From JBGVSA01 sp041807905 (GTDB lineage Bacteria > Pseudomonadota > Gammaproteobacteria > Burkholderiales > Rhodocyclaceae), in assembly GCF_041807905.1 (NCBI RefSeq), contig NZ_JBGVSA010000002.1:62001-126000 (forward strand): 64,000 bases of DNA, given 5' to 3'. The notes beneath the pieces are model-generated. The model had not been told where the DNA came from and searched no databases. It worked only from the letters and a program-made list of their open reading frames with translations. The translations under genes were made by a program, and so were the position numbers. Below, piece by piece: positions 17,430-26,173 of the stretch. The stretch's first letter is position 1; each line of letters begins with the position of its first letter.

Positions 17430-17634
17430 GGTGATCCTTGACGTAAGCGCCCGGAACCGTCCGAGCGACGCGGGCCGACTGTCTTCGGCCCGGCAAGCAT
17501 GCTAACCGATGTTGGCGCCGCTGTGTCCGCCTGCGTGCGAAATTGGCGTGGCGCCGTGCGTCGGTTGGGCGCTCCGCCGGGTCGCCTGATGTCACAATCC
17601 GCTCACGACAAGAACATATCGACGGAGACATCGC

Positions 17635-19746
17635 GTGACTGCACGACCCCATCGTTTGTGTGCCGTGGCACTGGCCTGTGCGCTGGTTTTTTCGTCTGCG
17701 CCCGACGCGCGCGCCGCGACCTTGGCGCTGCCCGTCGCAAGCGCCGACGCGGGAATCGACGGCGCACGGGTGGTCAACGCCTCACTTTTCGTCGGGCACT
17801 ACGACGCGGTTCGCGGCGCGCTGCTCATTGGCGGCACCGACGGCGCGATCATCCGGTCGATCGATGGCGGGCAGCGCTGGCAAGCGGGTGCAACGCCGGG
17901 CGGCATGGTCATCGGCGCGATCGCCGACGACGGTCGCGGGGGCACTTTGCTGGCGGTGGGAGCCGGGCCGGATGTGTGGCGTTCGACCGATGGTGGCGCG
18001 ACGTGGCTCGCACACCCAAGCGGCGCGCAATCCGCGTTGCGCACAGTGTTGCGGGATGCGCGGCGCGCAGCCTGGCTGGCGGCGGGGGCTCGCGGCACGA
18101 TGCTGCGGTCGAACGACGATGGCCGTACCTGGATGACTCTCGATACGCCGGCCGCTGGCGCCATCGCGGCGATGCTGCAGACCGCGAGCGGTACCTTCAT
18201 TGCGGCGGGCGAGCGCGGTCTGCTGATGCGTTCGGAAGATGGCGGCACCACGTGGCGCGCGTTGCCGATTGAAACGGACGCAGGTGTCACGCGACTGGCG
18301 CAGCGCGGTTCGCTCCTGCTTGCCACGTGCACGGACGGGCAGGTACTGCGCTCGTTCGATGACGGCCGCAGTTGGCAACGTGTGGCGACCGGGGCCGACG
18401 ACTATCTGACGACGGTACTTGCTCCGTCGCACTTCTCGCGCATTTTCGTGGGTACCGCCAAGGGCGCGGTGCTCACATCCGACGACATGGGCGCGCACTG
18501 GCGACGTATTCCGCTGGGCGCGTCGATCTATGTGAGTGCCCTGGTGGCCGATGGGGCCACGGTGTACGCGTCCGGCGACCATGGTGTCGTCATGCGTTCG
18601 ACAGACGGGGGCGACCATTGGCAACCGTTCAGCACCGGCGAGGTCACCAACATTGAATCGCTTGCGCTGGACCCCACTCTGCACACGCTGACGGCTTTCG
18701 GCGGAGGAGGGCTGCTGCTGACAAGCAGGGCCGGTGCGGCGTGGTCACGGGTGCAGGCGGATATCGGCCGCTACGTACACGACATTGTGACCGTGCCGGG
18801 GTCGGACGATCTGGTCGGCGTGGGTGTCGAAGGCGCGGTGATCCGCTCGCGCGACGGCGGGCGCAGTTGGCAGCCGGTTCAAGCGGGGCTCGGCGGCGCG
18901 AGTTATCTGATGACCGCCGTGACGACACGCGGTGGTGCGATTCTGGCGGCCGGCCCCGGCTTCATCGTTCGCTCCACCGATGGCGGCCTGTCATGGCCGA
19001 AGGTCTTTGCGGTGGACGATGCCGCGCGCGCGAACTTCCAGAAACTCATCCTCCTGCCGGACGACGATGGCATCGTCGCCCTCGCCAGTCCTGGCGTGGT
19101 GATGGTGTCGCACGACGATGGCAAGACGTGGCAGTCGACGGACGCTGACACCCGACGCCATTTGTTCTCGGGGGTCGCGCTGCGTGGTGGTGTCATGATC
19201 GGGGTCGGTAATGCCGGCGCCATTGCGCGCTCGGTGGACGGCGGGCATCGCTGGTCGATGGTCGATGCCGGCGTCACGGAAAGCGTGGACGGCGTCTATT
19301 CGCCCGACGGCGTGCGCGAGGTGTGGGCCATGTCCGGCAAGAACCTGCTGCATTCGAGCGATGCCGGTGAGCACTGGACCATCCAGCCGACGCCCGCGAC
19401 CGGGCCGTTGCGGTTCATGCTGGCGCTGCCCGGCGCGCGCACGCTGGTGGCAGTGGGCGGGGACGGCGCCATCGTGCGTTCGACCGATGCGGGGACGACC
19501 TGGCGTGCCGTGGCTTCGGGCGTGCAGTCGAATCTGCGCGGACCCTTGCGCGAGCCGCGCGGTGGCGATCTCTACGTGCCGGGGCGTGACGGTGTGCTGC
19601 TTCGCTCCGTCGATGATGGCGCGCATTGGTCACAAGTGGCGACCGGTACGCAGAAGCATCTCAAGTCGCTTGTCATCGATCCGCAGGGCGATGCTCTGTT
19701 GAGCACAGGGGAACGCCTTGTGCGCATTCCGCTGCCGCGTCCTTGA
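17635..19746 (+). CDS. Secreted YCF48-like / BNR-repeat beta-propeller protein
   Basis: Exported repeat protein of 703 aa, GTG start with GGAGA 6 bases upstream. The signal peptide ends near APDARA (residue 27). I count about 15 copies of an Asp-box-like motif of the form xRSxDGGxxW (for example IRSIDGGQRW, WRSTDGGATW, LRSVDDGAHW), spaced about 40-48 residues, which fits a long or double beta-propeller. YCF48/HCF136 proteins help assemble photosystem II in phototrophs; bacterial relatives outside phototrophs have no assigned role. No sialidase catalytic residues are evident, so an enzyme function is not claimed. Confidence 0.8.
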   Translation: MTARPHRLCAVALACALVFSSAPDARAATLALPVASADAGIDGARVVNASLFVGHYDAVRGALLIGGTDGAIIRSIDGGQRWQAGATPGGMVIGAIADDGRGGTLLAVGAGPDVWRSTDGGATWLAHPSGAQSALRTVLRDARRAAWLAAGARGTMLRSNDDGRTWMTLDTPAAGAIAAMLQTASGTFIAAGERGLLMRSEDGGTTWRALPIETDAGVTRLAQRGSLLLATCTDGQVLRSFDDGRSWQRVATGADDYLTTVLAPSHFSRIFVGTAKGAVLTSDDMGAHWRRIPLGASIYVSALVADGATVYASGDHGVVMRSTDGGDHWQPFSTGEVTNIESLALDPTLHTLTAFGGGGLLLTSRAGAAWSRVQADIGRYVHDIVTVPGSDDLVGVGVEGAVIRSRDGGRSWQPVQAGLGGASYLMTAVTTRGGAILAAGPGFIVRSTDGGLSWPKVFAVDDAARANFQKLILLPDDDGIVALASPGVVMVSHDDGKTWQSTDADTRRHLFSGVALRGGVMIGVGNAGAIARSVDGGHRWSMVDAGVTESVDGVYSPDGVREVWAMSGKNLLHSSDAGEHWTIQPTPATGPLRFMLALPGARTLVAVGGDGAIVRSTDAGTTWRAVASGVQSNLRGPLREPRGGDLYVPGRDGVLLRSVDDGAHWSQVATGTQKHLKSLVIDPQGDALLSTGERLVRIPLPRP

Positions 19747-19765
19747 GCTGCTCACGACAACAAAA

Positions 19766-19796
19766 AACCCCATCGTCCCTGGAGGACGATGGGGTT
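19766..19796 (-). terminator. Rho-independent terminator between convergent genes
   Basis: A 13-bp perfect stem (AACCCCATCGTCC with GGACGATGGGGTT), loop of 5. On the minus strand it is followed by a T-run, so it ends the pectate lyase transcript; it also sits 20 bases after the YCF48-like gene and may work in both directions. Confidence 0.85.
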
Positions 19797-19822
19797 GCTC
19801 AAGGTGGTGGGATGACGACGAC

Positions 19823-21001
19823 TCAGAAGCTCGTCACGTCGGTGGTCTTCACGTCGCAGGCCGTGGTGTTCCATTGCTGGCCGATCTTGGTCGACGCGTT
19901 GTGCGTGCGAGTGCCGACGTAGGCGTCGCAGACCGTCGGCGTGCTCTTCACGCCATCGCTCGACAGCTTGTAGTCCTGGATCCGCAGGTTGCGCAGGATC
20001 GCCTTGTCGGGCGTCGCATCCGAACCGGTGACGGTGCTGTCCCATTGCACGTTGATGCCGACGATGGTGCTGATGCCGGCACCGGAGGAGCGGGTCACGC
20101 GGTCGCTCTGAACGTGCTTGACGGTCAGGCCGTCCATGTCGAGCGTGCGCGGGCCGGCGTTGGTCGAGCAGTCGCCGCAGGTGCGCAGGATCTTGCCCGA
20201 GCTGGACAGGCTGCCGTCCGTGTCGACCATGACGGCGGTGAAGTTGCGCACCACCATCTTGGAGTTCTTGGCGTTGTCCTGGAAGAACTTGTCCGGCTTG
20301 CCGCCGTCAGCCGTTGCCGAATCGAGGTTCTGATAGGCGGTGCTGTTGGTGATGGTGTAGACCGAACCTTCGCCGTAGTTGCCGGCGGCGTGTTCGCACA
20401 CTTCGTCCCAGGTCACGTTATCCAGCGTGCAGTTGCCCGACAGGCACGAGATGCCATGACCGCCGCCGCCTGCCGCCACGTGGAGATTTTTGACGGTGGC
20501 ATTATTGAGCGACAACACGGCGGGCTGCCCTTCGGCATCGCCGTCGCACGACAGACCCAGGGTCTTGCCGCCGCAGTCGACGATTTCGTTGGTGAAGGTC
20601 GCACCGGCTACGCACTTGCTGCTGCCGGCGACGCTGGACGAAGAGGATGACGACGACGAGGCCACGCTGCTCGACGACGAAGCGGCGCTGGACGACGAGG
20701 ACGAGGCCACCGACGAAGAGCTGCTCGAGGATGAACTGCTCGACGCATCAGGCGCGTATGAACACCACACCGAATTGCTCGGCGCCCCCGGGAAATTGGC
20801 CAGATCGCAGACCACGCTATTGGTATAGGTGGCGTAGGCGAATACGCCGGCCTTGCCCATGGCCACTTGGCGCGTTCCAGTGAATGTGCACGTGCCCCCC
20901 GGCTGTGCACACTTGGTGAAGCCGCTCGGCGCGTCTGACAGCGCGTACGCGGACGTGACGCTGAGAGCGGTAACAAAGCCGATCAACAGTTTGCGAAGCA
21001 T
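19823..21001 (-). CDS. Secreted pectate lyase, PL3 family, with poly-serine linker
   Basis: Exported pectate lyase of 392 aa that cleaves polygalacturonate by beta-elimination. The order is: signal peptide (residues 1-20, ending TSAYA); a Cys-containing module of about 60 residues (TKCAQPGGTCTFTGTR to WCSYAP) of a kind seen in other secreted carbohydrate enzymes; a serine-rich linker of about 42 residues (87-128); and a PL3 domain (about 129-392) with TVKNLHVAAGGGGHGISC, CTLDNVTWDEVCEHAAG and the DKFFQDNAKNSKMVVRNF region. AAGGAGAAA precedes the ATG at 21001. Oligogalacturonides from it could feed the importers in this window. Confidence 0.88.
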   Translation of the reverse strand: MLRKLLIGFVTALSVTSAYALSDAPSGFTKCAQPGGTCTFTGTRQVAMGKAGVFAYATYTNSVVCDLANFPGAPSNSVWCSYAPDASSSSSSSSSSSVASSSSSSAASSSSSVASSSSSSSSSVAGSSKCVAGATFTNEIVDCGGKTLGLSCDGDAEGQPAVLSLNNATVKNLHVAAGGGGHGISCLSGNCTLDNVTWDEVCEHAAGNYGEGSVYTITNSTAYQNLDSATADGGKPDKFFQDNAKNSKMVVRNFTAVMVDTDGSLSSSGKILRTCGDCSTNAGPRTLDMDGLTVKHVQSDRVTRSSGAGISTIVGINVQWDSTVTGSDATPDKAILRNLRIQDYKLSSDGVKSTPTVCDAYVGTRTHNASTKIGQQWNTTACDVKTTDVTSF

Positions 21002-21564
21002 TGTTTCTCCTTTGATGAGGTGATGCTCCTGCGAGTGACCCACGCGCTGCAATGGATACCAGGCGTGTGCCACGAATCCAGAAGCCGGGGCGGTGGATTG
21101 ATTGTTAGACAAACCGCCCGGCGCAAGAGTATGTCAATCGAATTCAGACGGTCAATACCAGTCGTGTAGGAAAAAACGCATGGCGCAAAGATGCCAAATA
21201 GATTTGATGTATTGCATTGTTGCGCGGCCAAAAGTGCATTCAACCCAATGAAATATAACGTAATGTGGCGTCAATCCTCGAGGTGTGCATGTCCGGGCAC
21301 GGCATTGTCATCCCTCTCTGCATGGATTGATGATATGCGTGCTGCATTGCGCAATTTGCCCAAATGTTGTCTGGCATGTCGGTGCGCGAAGAAACATGCG
21401 CTATGACGGCTGCAATGTGTGGCGCAGATACTACGCCGCGCAAGGAGAACCGATGACGCCCCTTTGCCATGTGTCCTACAGGCGTGCGGTCGCGGGATGG
21501 CGATGATGGAAGCGTCGCCGCTGGATGCGTGCGGCTGTCTCGCTAATAGAAGAGGAGAAACGCC
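21002..21564. other. Gap of 563 bases between divergent genes
   Basis: Lies between the pectate lyase and a small exported protein; it is visibly less GC-rich than its surroundings. It holds the candidate lyase promoter. A possible 17-codon ORF begins with ATG at 21453 after AAGGAGAACC, but it has no recognisable feature. No RNA gene or regulator was seen. Confidence 0.5.
21128..21155 (-). promoter_or_regulatory. Candidate sigma-70 promoter of the pectate lyase gene
   Basis: On the minus strand TTGACC, 16 bases, then CATACT, about 130 bases upstream of the lyase ATG. Match is 5/6 and 4/6. By eye only. Confidence 0.4.
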
Positions 21565-21834
21565 ATGGACAAATCGATCAAGACGATGACCATCGCCGGC
21601 TCACTGGCCGCCTTGCTGACGGTGCCGGCCTTTGCCCAGACCGCCACGGCTCCGAGCAATGCCACATCGGACCCGTATGTTCAGCGTCGCGTCGAGAACA
21701 AAGCGGCCAAGGATGAATACAACGCCAAGAAGGACGCCGCAAAGGGCGAGTACAAACAGCAGGTCGATTCCGCCAAGACGCAGTTGAAGACGGAAAAGAA
21801 GCAGAACATGGATGAGCTGAAGGCCAACAAGTAA
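21565..21834 (+). CDS. Small exported Lys/Gln-rich protein
   Basis: 89-aa protein with a strong GAGGAGAAA and a clear signal peptide (ends TVPAFA, residue 24). The mature part is charged and helical (VENKAAKDEYNAKKDAA, KTQLKTEKKQNMDELKANK), with no cysteine. Similar short Lys-rich exported proteins are seen in Burkholderiales, without a function I can name. It has its own terminator. Confidence 0.75.
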   Translation: MDKSIKTMTIAGSLAALLTVPAFAQTATAPSNATSDPYVQRRVENKAAKDEYNAKKDAAKGEYKQQVDSAKTQLKTEKKQNMDELKANK

Positions 21835-21853
21835 CGGCGCTTCCGCGCGAATG

Positions 21854-21888
21854 AAACGGCCATGCGCAGCGCATGGCCGTTTTTTTTG
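21854..21888 (+). terminator. Rho-independent terminator of the small exported protein gene
   Basis: AAACGGCCATGC pairs with GCATGGCCGTTT around a 5-base loop, followed by a run of T. Confidence 0.9.
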
Positions 21889-21921
21889 TGCGCAATCGCA
21901 AGGCAATCCGACGGTACGACA

Positions 21922-21952
21922 AAAAAAAAGGCAGGCCTGATGGCCTGCCTTT
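21922..21952 (-). terminator. Rho-independent terminator of the SYLF gene
   Basis: On the minus strand AAAGGCAGGCC, loop of 4, GGCCTGCCTTT, then a run of T; 20 bases after the SYLF-domain stop. Confidence 0.9.
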
Positions 21953-21971
21953 GTTGCACGGACGCGGGCGA

Positions 21972-22556
21972 TCAGTTCAGGTCGTCCGACTTCCAGTACT
22001 TGCGGCCTGCAGCGGCGGCGCCGACCGCCAGGCCTGTCTTGGTCATGGGATAGATGGTGATCCGGTCTTGCTTGGCTTCTTCGCGCTTGCCGCCAGCGGC
22101 CGCTGTTTCGGCCGTGGCGCCGGTGCTGCCGGCCTTGGCGGTGGCTTGCGCGCCGCCCGAGAATTCCCAGCCGGAATTGATGAACTTGTCCAGGGTGGCC
22201 TTATCGAGGAAGACCAGCACTTCGCGGTAGTCCTTGATGCCAATGTCCACACCGGCGGAGGCCTGGCCCATGTTCATGAAAGTGTCGTGCTTGGCCTTGT
22301 TGTCATGGACAAGTCCGCTGCCGCCTGCGCCGCCGATCAGGAATGAGATCCCGAAGCTGGAAAAGCAGCCGTAGCCGGCCGACGATTCCACTTGCTTGCG
22401 CGCCTCGGGCTTGGCCTTGTAGAGCGTAGCCAGGGCCTCGTCGCACATCTTGCGTACTTGGGCTTGCTTCTCGGCTTTGGAAGCGTCGGCGGCCAATACC
22501 GGCTGAGCGATCAGCGTCGACATCACAATGGCTGCACAGATGCTGAGTTTGTTCAT
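21972..22556 (-). CDS. Exported SYLF/YSC84-domain protein
   Basis: 194-aa exported protein with a signal peptide (ends QPVLA, residue 22). The SYLF (YSC84, DUF500) domain is seen in SSAGYGCFSSFGISFLIGGAGGSGLVHD and the ASAGVDIGIKDYREVLVFLD segment. SYLF domains bind lipids in eukaryotes; bacterial versions are periplasmic or membrane-associated and of unclear role. It converges on the small exported protein, each with its own terminator. Confidence 0.85.
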   Translation of the reverse strand: MNKLSICAAIVMSTLIAQPVLAADASKAEKQAQVRKMCDEALATLYKAKPEARKQVESSAGYGCFSSFGISFLIGGAGGSGLVHDNKAKHDTFMNMGQASAGVDIGIKDYREVLVFLDKATLDKFINSGWEFSGGAQATAKAGSTGATAETAAAGGKREEAKQDRITIYPMTKTGLAVGAAAAGRKYWKSDDLN

Positions 22557-22746
22557 GGTTTTGTCCTGTAGGCAATGGATGCGTCATGCCGCACGAGAAC
22601 GCCGATGCGCCTCGGCGGCGGATATCGTCGCTTCGTCCTTCACCCGACGATGATTCATCGTAGTTCACGATTTGGCCGAATTTGATGCTCCGATGGAGTT
22701 TGTCCTACGCAGCCTTGTCATCTCCTCGGGCACCGGGCAGGTAATA

Positions 22747-24582
22747 ATGTCGGACCTAACGTTTTCCGACATCGCGGTTCCAATGCCCTTTGACGCCAAG
22801 ACCTTTCTCCGCAGCCTGACCGAGCAGCCGGGCGTGTATCGCATGATCGGCGCGGACGAAGAGGTGCTCTACGTCGGCAAGGCCAAGAACCTCAAGCGGC
22901 GCGTCAGCAATTACTTTCAGAAGACGCCGAGCAGTCCGCGCATCGGTCTGATGGTGCAGCGCGTGGAGCGGGTGGATATCACCGTGGTGCGCTCCGAGGC
23001 CGAGGCGCTGATCCTCGAAAACAACCTCATCAAGACGTATCGCCCGCGCTACAACATTCTGTTCCGCGACGATAAGTCGTATCCCTACATTGCCATTTCG
23101 GGCGACGATTTCCCGCGTCTCGCCTATTACCGCGGGGCGTTCGAGAAGGGTGTGCGCTATTTCGGACCCTATCCGAACGGCGGTGCCGCGCGCGAAAGCA
23201 TCCATCTTCTGCAACGCCTGTTCTTGCTCCGTACGTGCGAGAACAGCATGTTTGCCAATCGTTCGCGGCCGTGCCTGCTCTACCAGATCAAACGGTGCAC
23301 CGCTCCGTGCGTCGGGCATATCGATGCGGAAGGCTATGCCCGCGATGTGCGGCTGGCGACGATGTTCCTGAACGGGCGTCATAACGAGGTTGTCGATCAA
23401 CTGGCCAACCGGATGCAGGATGCATCCGAGCGCCTGGCCTTCGAGGAGGCTGCCGCGTTTCGTGACCAGATCCGCTCAATCCAGACGATCCTGCACAAGC
23501 AGTACGTGGATTCGGGCAAGGACGAGAACGTCGACATCGTCGTTGCTGTCGAGCGCAATGGCACCGTGTGCCTGAACCTCGCCATGGTGCGCGGCGGCCG
23601 GCACCTGGGCGACCGGCCGCAGTTTCCGCAGACGGGCGAGGGGTTGGGGGCGGTCGACGCGTTGCTGGCTTTTGTCGAGCAGCACTATCTGGAGCATCCG
23701 CTGCCCGAGAAGATCATCGTTGCCGCGGCAGAGCCGGACGATGTGCGTGCCGCGCTGGAGGACTCCGTCGATGCCATGCCGATCGTGGCCCAGGCCCGCT
23801 TTGCCGCCGAAAAGGCCTGGGTCGAGATGGCCGAGAACAACGCGCAACTGGCCATTGAAACGCGCGTGCGCGAGACTGGCCGCGCCGGCGCGCAACTCGA
23901 AGCGTTGCGGGTGGCGATGGAGCTGGCCGAGCCGATCGAGCGGATCGAGTGCTTCGACATCAGCCACACCATGGGCGAGGCGACGGTGGCGTCATGCGTG
24001 GTGTGGGATGACGGGGGGATGAAGAAGTCCGAGTACCGGCGCTTCAACATCGCTGGTATCGAGCCCGGCGACGACTACGCTGCGATGCGTCAGGCGCTCA
24101 CGCGTCGCTACGAGAGGGTGGCGAGCGGCGAGGGCGTGCGGCCCGACCTGATCCTCATCGACGGCGGCAAGGGCCAACTGGGCGTGGCGCTCGAAGTGCT
24201 CACCGAACTGGGACTGGAGTCGATCCGCATGGTGGGCGTGGCCAAGGGCGAGGAGCGCAAGGCCGGCATGGAGCAACTCATCTTTACCGACGGGCGAGAG
24301 CCGGTGCGGCTGGGCGGCGAGCACCCCGCGCTGCACCTGATCCAGATCGTGCGCGACGAGGCGCACCGTTTTGCCATTACCGGCCACCGCGCCCGTCGCA
24401 ACAAGGCGCGCCTGTCATCGAAGCTCGAAGACATCCCCGGAATCGGGCCCACGCGCCGCAAGCGACTCATCGAAACCTTCGGTGGGCTGGCGGGCGTACG
24501 GGCAGCAACAGTCGAAGATCTCTGCCGCGTGGAAGGGATCAATCGTAAAATCGCGGAACAGATCTACAACGCACTGCGCTGA
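22747..24582 (+). CDS. uvrC: Excinuclease ABC subunit C
   Basis: Dual-incision nuclease of nucleotide excision repair, 611 aa from the ATG at 22747 (others at 22672 and 22783 are possible). N-terminal GIY-YIG domain (QPGVYRMIGADEEVLYVGKAKNLKRR), UVR domain around 200-235 (NEVVDQLANRMQDASERLAFEEAA), RNase H-like C-terminal nuclease (ERIECFDISHTMGEATVAS, DLILIDGGKGQLG) and a final helix-hairpin-helix (LEDIPGIGPTRRKRLIETFGG). Followed by pgsA, as in many Proteobacteria. Confidence 0.97.
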   Translation: MSDLTFSDIAVPMPFDAKTFLRSLTEQPGVYRMIGADEEVLYVGKAKNLKRRVSNYFQKTPSSPRIGLMVQRVERVDITVVRSEAEALILENNLIKTYRPRYNILFRDDKSYPYIAISGDDFPRLAYYRGAFEKGVRYFGPYPNGGAARESIHLLQRLFLLRTCENSMFANRSRPCLLYQIKRCTAPCVGHIDAEGYARDVRLATMFLNGRHNEVVDQLANRMQDASERLAFEEAAAFRDQIRSIQTILHKQYVDSGKDENVDIVVAVERNGTVCLNLAMVRGGRHLGDRPQFPQTGEGLGAVDALLAFVEQHYLEHPLPEKIIVAAAEPDDVRAALEDSVDAMPIVAQARFAAEKAWVEMAENNAQLAIETRVRETGRAGAQLEALRVAMELAEPIERIECFDISHTMGEATVASCVVWDDGGMKKSEYRRFNIAGIEPGDDYAAMRQALTRRYERVASGEGVRPDLILIDGGKGQLGVALEVLTELGLESIRMVGVAKGEERKAGMEQLIFTDGREPVRLGGEHPALHLIQIVRDEAHRFAITGHRARRNKARLSSKLEDIPGIGPTRRKRLIETFGGLAGVRAATVEDLCRVEGINRKIAEQIYNALR

Positions 24583-24610
24583 GCGGTCCGCAAAAGAACA
24601 TACGCCATAC

Positions 24611-25180
24611 ATGCCCAATAACATTCCCAACGCGCTGACCTGGGCGCGCATCATCATGATCCCGTTCTTCGTGGGGATCCTGTATCTGCCCGATCACGTG
24701 CTGGCACCGCACTGGCAGAACCTTATCGCGTGCGTCACCTTCGTGGTGGCTGCCGTTACCGACTGGTTCGACGGCTATCTTGCGCGCGCTTGGGGGCAGA
24801 CTTCGGCCTTCGGCGCCTTCCTCGATCCGGTCGCCGACAAGCTGATGGTGTGCGCGGCGCTGGTGATCCTGGTGCAGTTGGAGCGGTGCGATGCCATCGT
24901 CGCCTTTGTCATCATCGGTCGCGAAATCACCATCTCGGCCCTGCGCGAATGGATGGCCAAGATCGGCGCCGCCAAGAGCGTGGCGGTGTCTTTCGTTGGC
25001 AAGCTCAAGACGGCCGCCCAGATGACCGCCATCCCCATGCTGCTGTATCGCGACGACCTGTTTGGTCTGCCGATCCTCAAGATCGGTACGGTGCTGATCT
25101 TTGTCGCGGCCGCGCTCACGGTATGGTCGATGGCGTACTACCTGCGCCGCGCGGCGCCCGAGTTGATGCGGCATTCCTGA
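24611..25180 (+). CDS. pgsA: CDP-diacylglycerol--glycerol-3-phosphate 3-phosphatidyltransferase
   Basis: Membrane enzyme of 189 aa making phosphatidylglycerol phosphate. It starts MPNNIPNALTWARI and has the CDP-alcohol phosphotransferase motif in DWFDGYLARAWGQTSAFG followed by AFLDPVADKLM, with all the Asp residues. Four or more membrane helices. 28 bases after uvrC. Confidence 0.96.
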   Translation: MPNNIPNALTWARIIMIPFFVGILYLPDHVLAPHWQNLIACVTFVVAAVTDWFDGYLARAWGQTSAFGAFLDPVADKLMVCAALVILVQLERCDAIVAFVIIGREITISALREWMAKIGAAKSVAVSFVGKLKTAAQMTAIPMLLYRDDLFGLPILKIGTVLIFVAAALTVWSMAYYLRRAAPELMRHS

Positions 25181-25200
25181 ACGTGCGCTGCATGCGGATG

Positions 25201-25228
25201 TTGACTTTGTGACCGCATGCATTAAAAT
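25201..25228 (+). promoter_or_regulatory. Promoter of the tRNA-Gly/tRNA-Cys region
   Basis: TTGACT, 16 bases, TAAAAT, with a GC-rich discriminator (GCGCGG) that is typical of stable RNA promoters; the tRNA starts 15 bases after the -10. Confidence 0.75.
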
Positions 25229-25242
25229 GCGCGGCTCCTAAC

Positions 25243-25318
25243 GCGGGAGTAGCTCAGTTGGTAGAGCGCAACCTTGCCAAGGTTGAGGTCGCGAGTTCGA
25301 GACTCGTCTCCCGCTCCA
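25243..25318 (+). tRNA. tRNA-Gly (GCC), copy 1
   Basis: 76-nt cloverleaf with CCA encoded. Acceptor GCGGGAG/CTCCCGC, anticodon arm CAACC-TTGCCAA-GGTTG giving anticodon GCC, T arm with GTTCGAG. Identical over the full length to the copy at 28414. Confidence 0.97.
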
Positions 25319-25325
25319 GATTCCG

Positions 25326-25352
25326 AAAGGGAAAGCAGCGCTTTCCCTTTTT
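25326..25352 (+). terminator. Terminator-like hairpin after tRNA-Gly copy 1
   Basis: AAAGGGAAAGC pairs with GCTTTCCCTTT over a 3-base loop, then TT. It lies between the two tRNA genes, so tRNA-Cys may have its own promoter or rely on readthrough. Confidence 0.7.
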
Positions 25353-25399
25353 AGTTTCAACGGCGCATTCGGCAAACAGCCGAATGTCCGTCGCCAGAC

Positions 25400-25473
25400 G
25401 GCGCGATAGCAAAGCGGTTATGCAGTGGATTGCAAATCCATCTAGGTCGGTTCGACTCCGGCTCGCGCCTCCA
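25400..25473 (+). tRNA. tRNA-Cys (GCA)
   Basis: 74-nt cloverleaf with CCA encoded. Acceptor GGCGCGA/TCGCGCC, anticodon loop TTGCAAA giving GCA, T arm GGTTCGACTCC. The order pgsA-tRNA-Gly-tRNA-Cys is the one found in E. coli (glyW-cysT). Confidence 0.96.
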
Positions 25474-25569
25474 CTCCCTCTTCTCTGAATCAGCCTGGCG
25501 TCGGTCGTCGGGAATACGCCTTGCGCATCCGTTTTCGTCGAAGCTTCGGCTTCATGACGGAGACGTGGC

Positions 25570-26016
25570 ATGCCTACCGATGCAGTTCGCGCCGGTTCCA
25601 ATTGGTTCGGCGATTTGTCCCGCTGGCTCTCTGACCTCACTGGCAAGGCCGGTGCATTCATCGCAGCACTGACCTTCGTACTCGCCTGGGCCGTGAGCGG
25701 GCCGATTTTTGGCTTCAGCGATACTTGGCAACTGGTCATCAACACCTCTACGACCATCATCACTTTCCTGATGGTCTTCCTGATGCAGAGCTCGCAGAAC
25801 CGCGATACGCGGGCACTGCAGATCAAGCTGGATGAATTGATCCGCGCAACGCAAGGCGCCCACAACGCCTTGATGAGCCTGGAAAGCCTCAGCGAAGATG
25901 AGCTCGCGGTATTCCAGGACCGCTTCGCCTGCCTCGCCGACAAGGCCAAGCGGGCGCTCAACGCCGGCTTGCGGGATACCGATTCGCCAGAACTCGACGA
26001 AAGCGCCAAGGCTTGA
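25570..26016 (+). CDS. Low-affinity iron permease family protein
   Basis: 148-aa membrane protein of the Iron_permease family (PF04120). Two N-terminal helices (GAFIAALTFVLAWAVSGPIF and LVINTSTTIITFLMVFLMQ) are followed by the conserved SSQNRDTRALQIKLDELI segment and a soluble helical tail. The name comes from yeast Fet4; in bacteria the transport role is not shown. ATG at 25570 follows a GGAGACG. Confidence 0.85.
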   Translation: MPTDAVRAGSNWFGDLSRWLSDLTGKAGAFIAALTFVLAWAVSGPIFGFSDTWQLVINTSTTIITFLMVFLMQSSQNRDTRALQIKLDELIRATQGAHNALMSLESLSEDELAVFQDRFACLADKAKRALNAGLRDTDSPELDESAKA

Positions 26017-26173
26017 CAGAGCGCGAAGCCCTTCCGGCAATGCTCCACATTCGACTCCTGCTCCGTTCGGGTTAGCGCTGAGTGCAAGCCGGCGGATAAA
26101 CGTTTACCTTTCCGGTTTATTCGGGAATTTTCCGCAAGCATTGGAAAAATTTCCGAATCCAGACAAGACAACA

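Noticed and set aside
20600..20750. Serine-codon run as a CRISPR or simple DNA repeat
   Set aside because: It is the coding sequence of the pectate lyase linker, with mixed Ser codons and no spacer structure.
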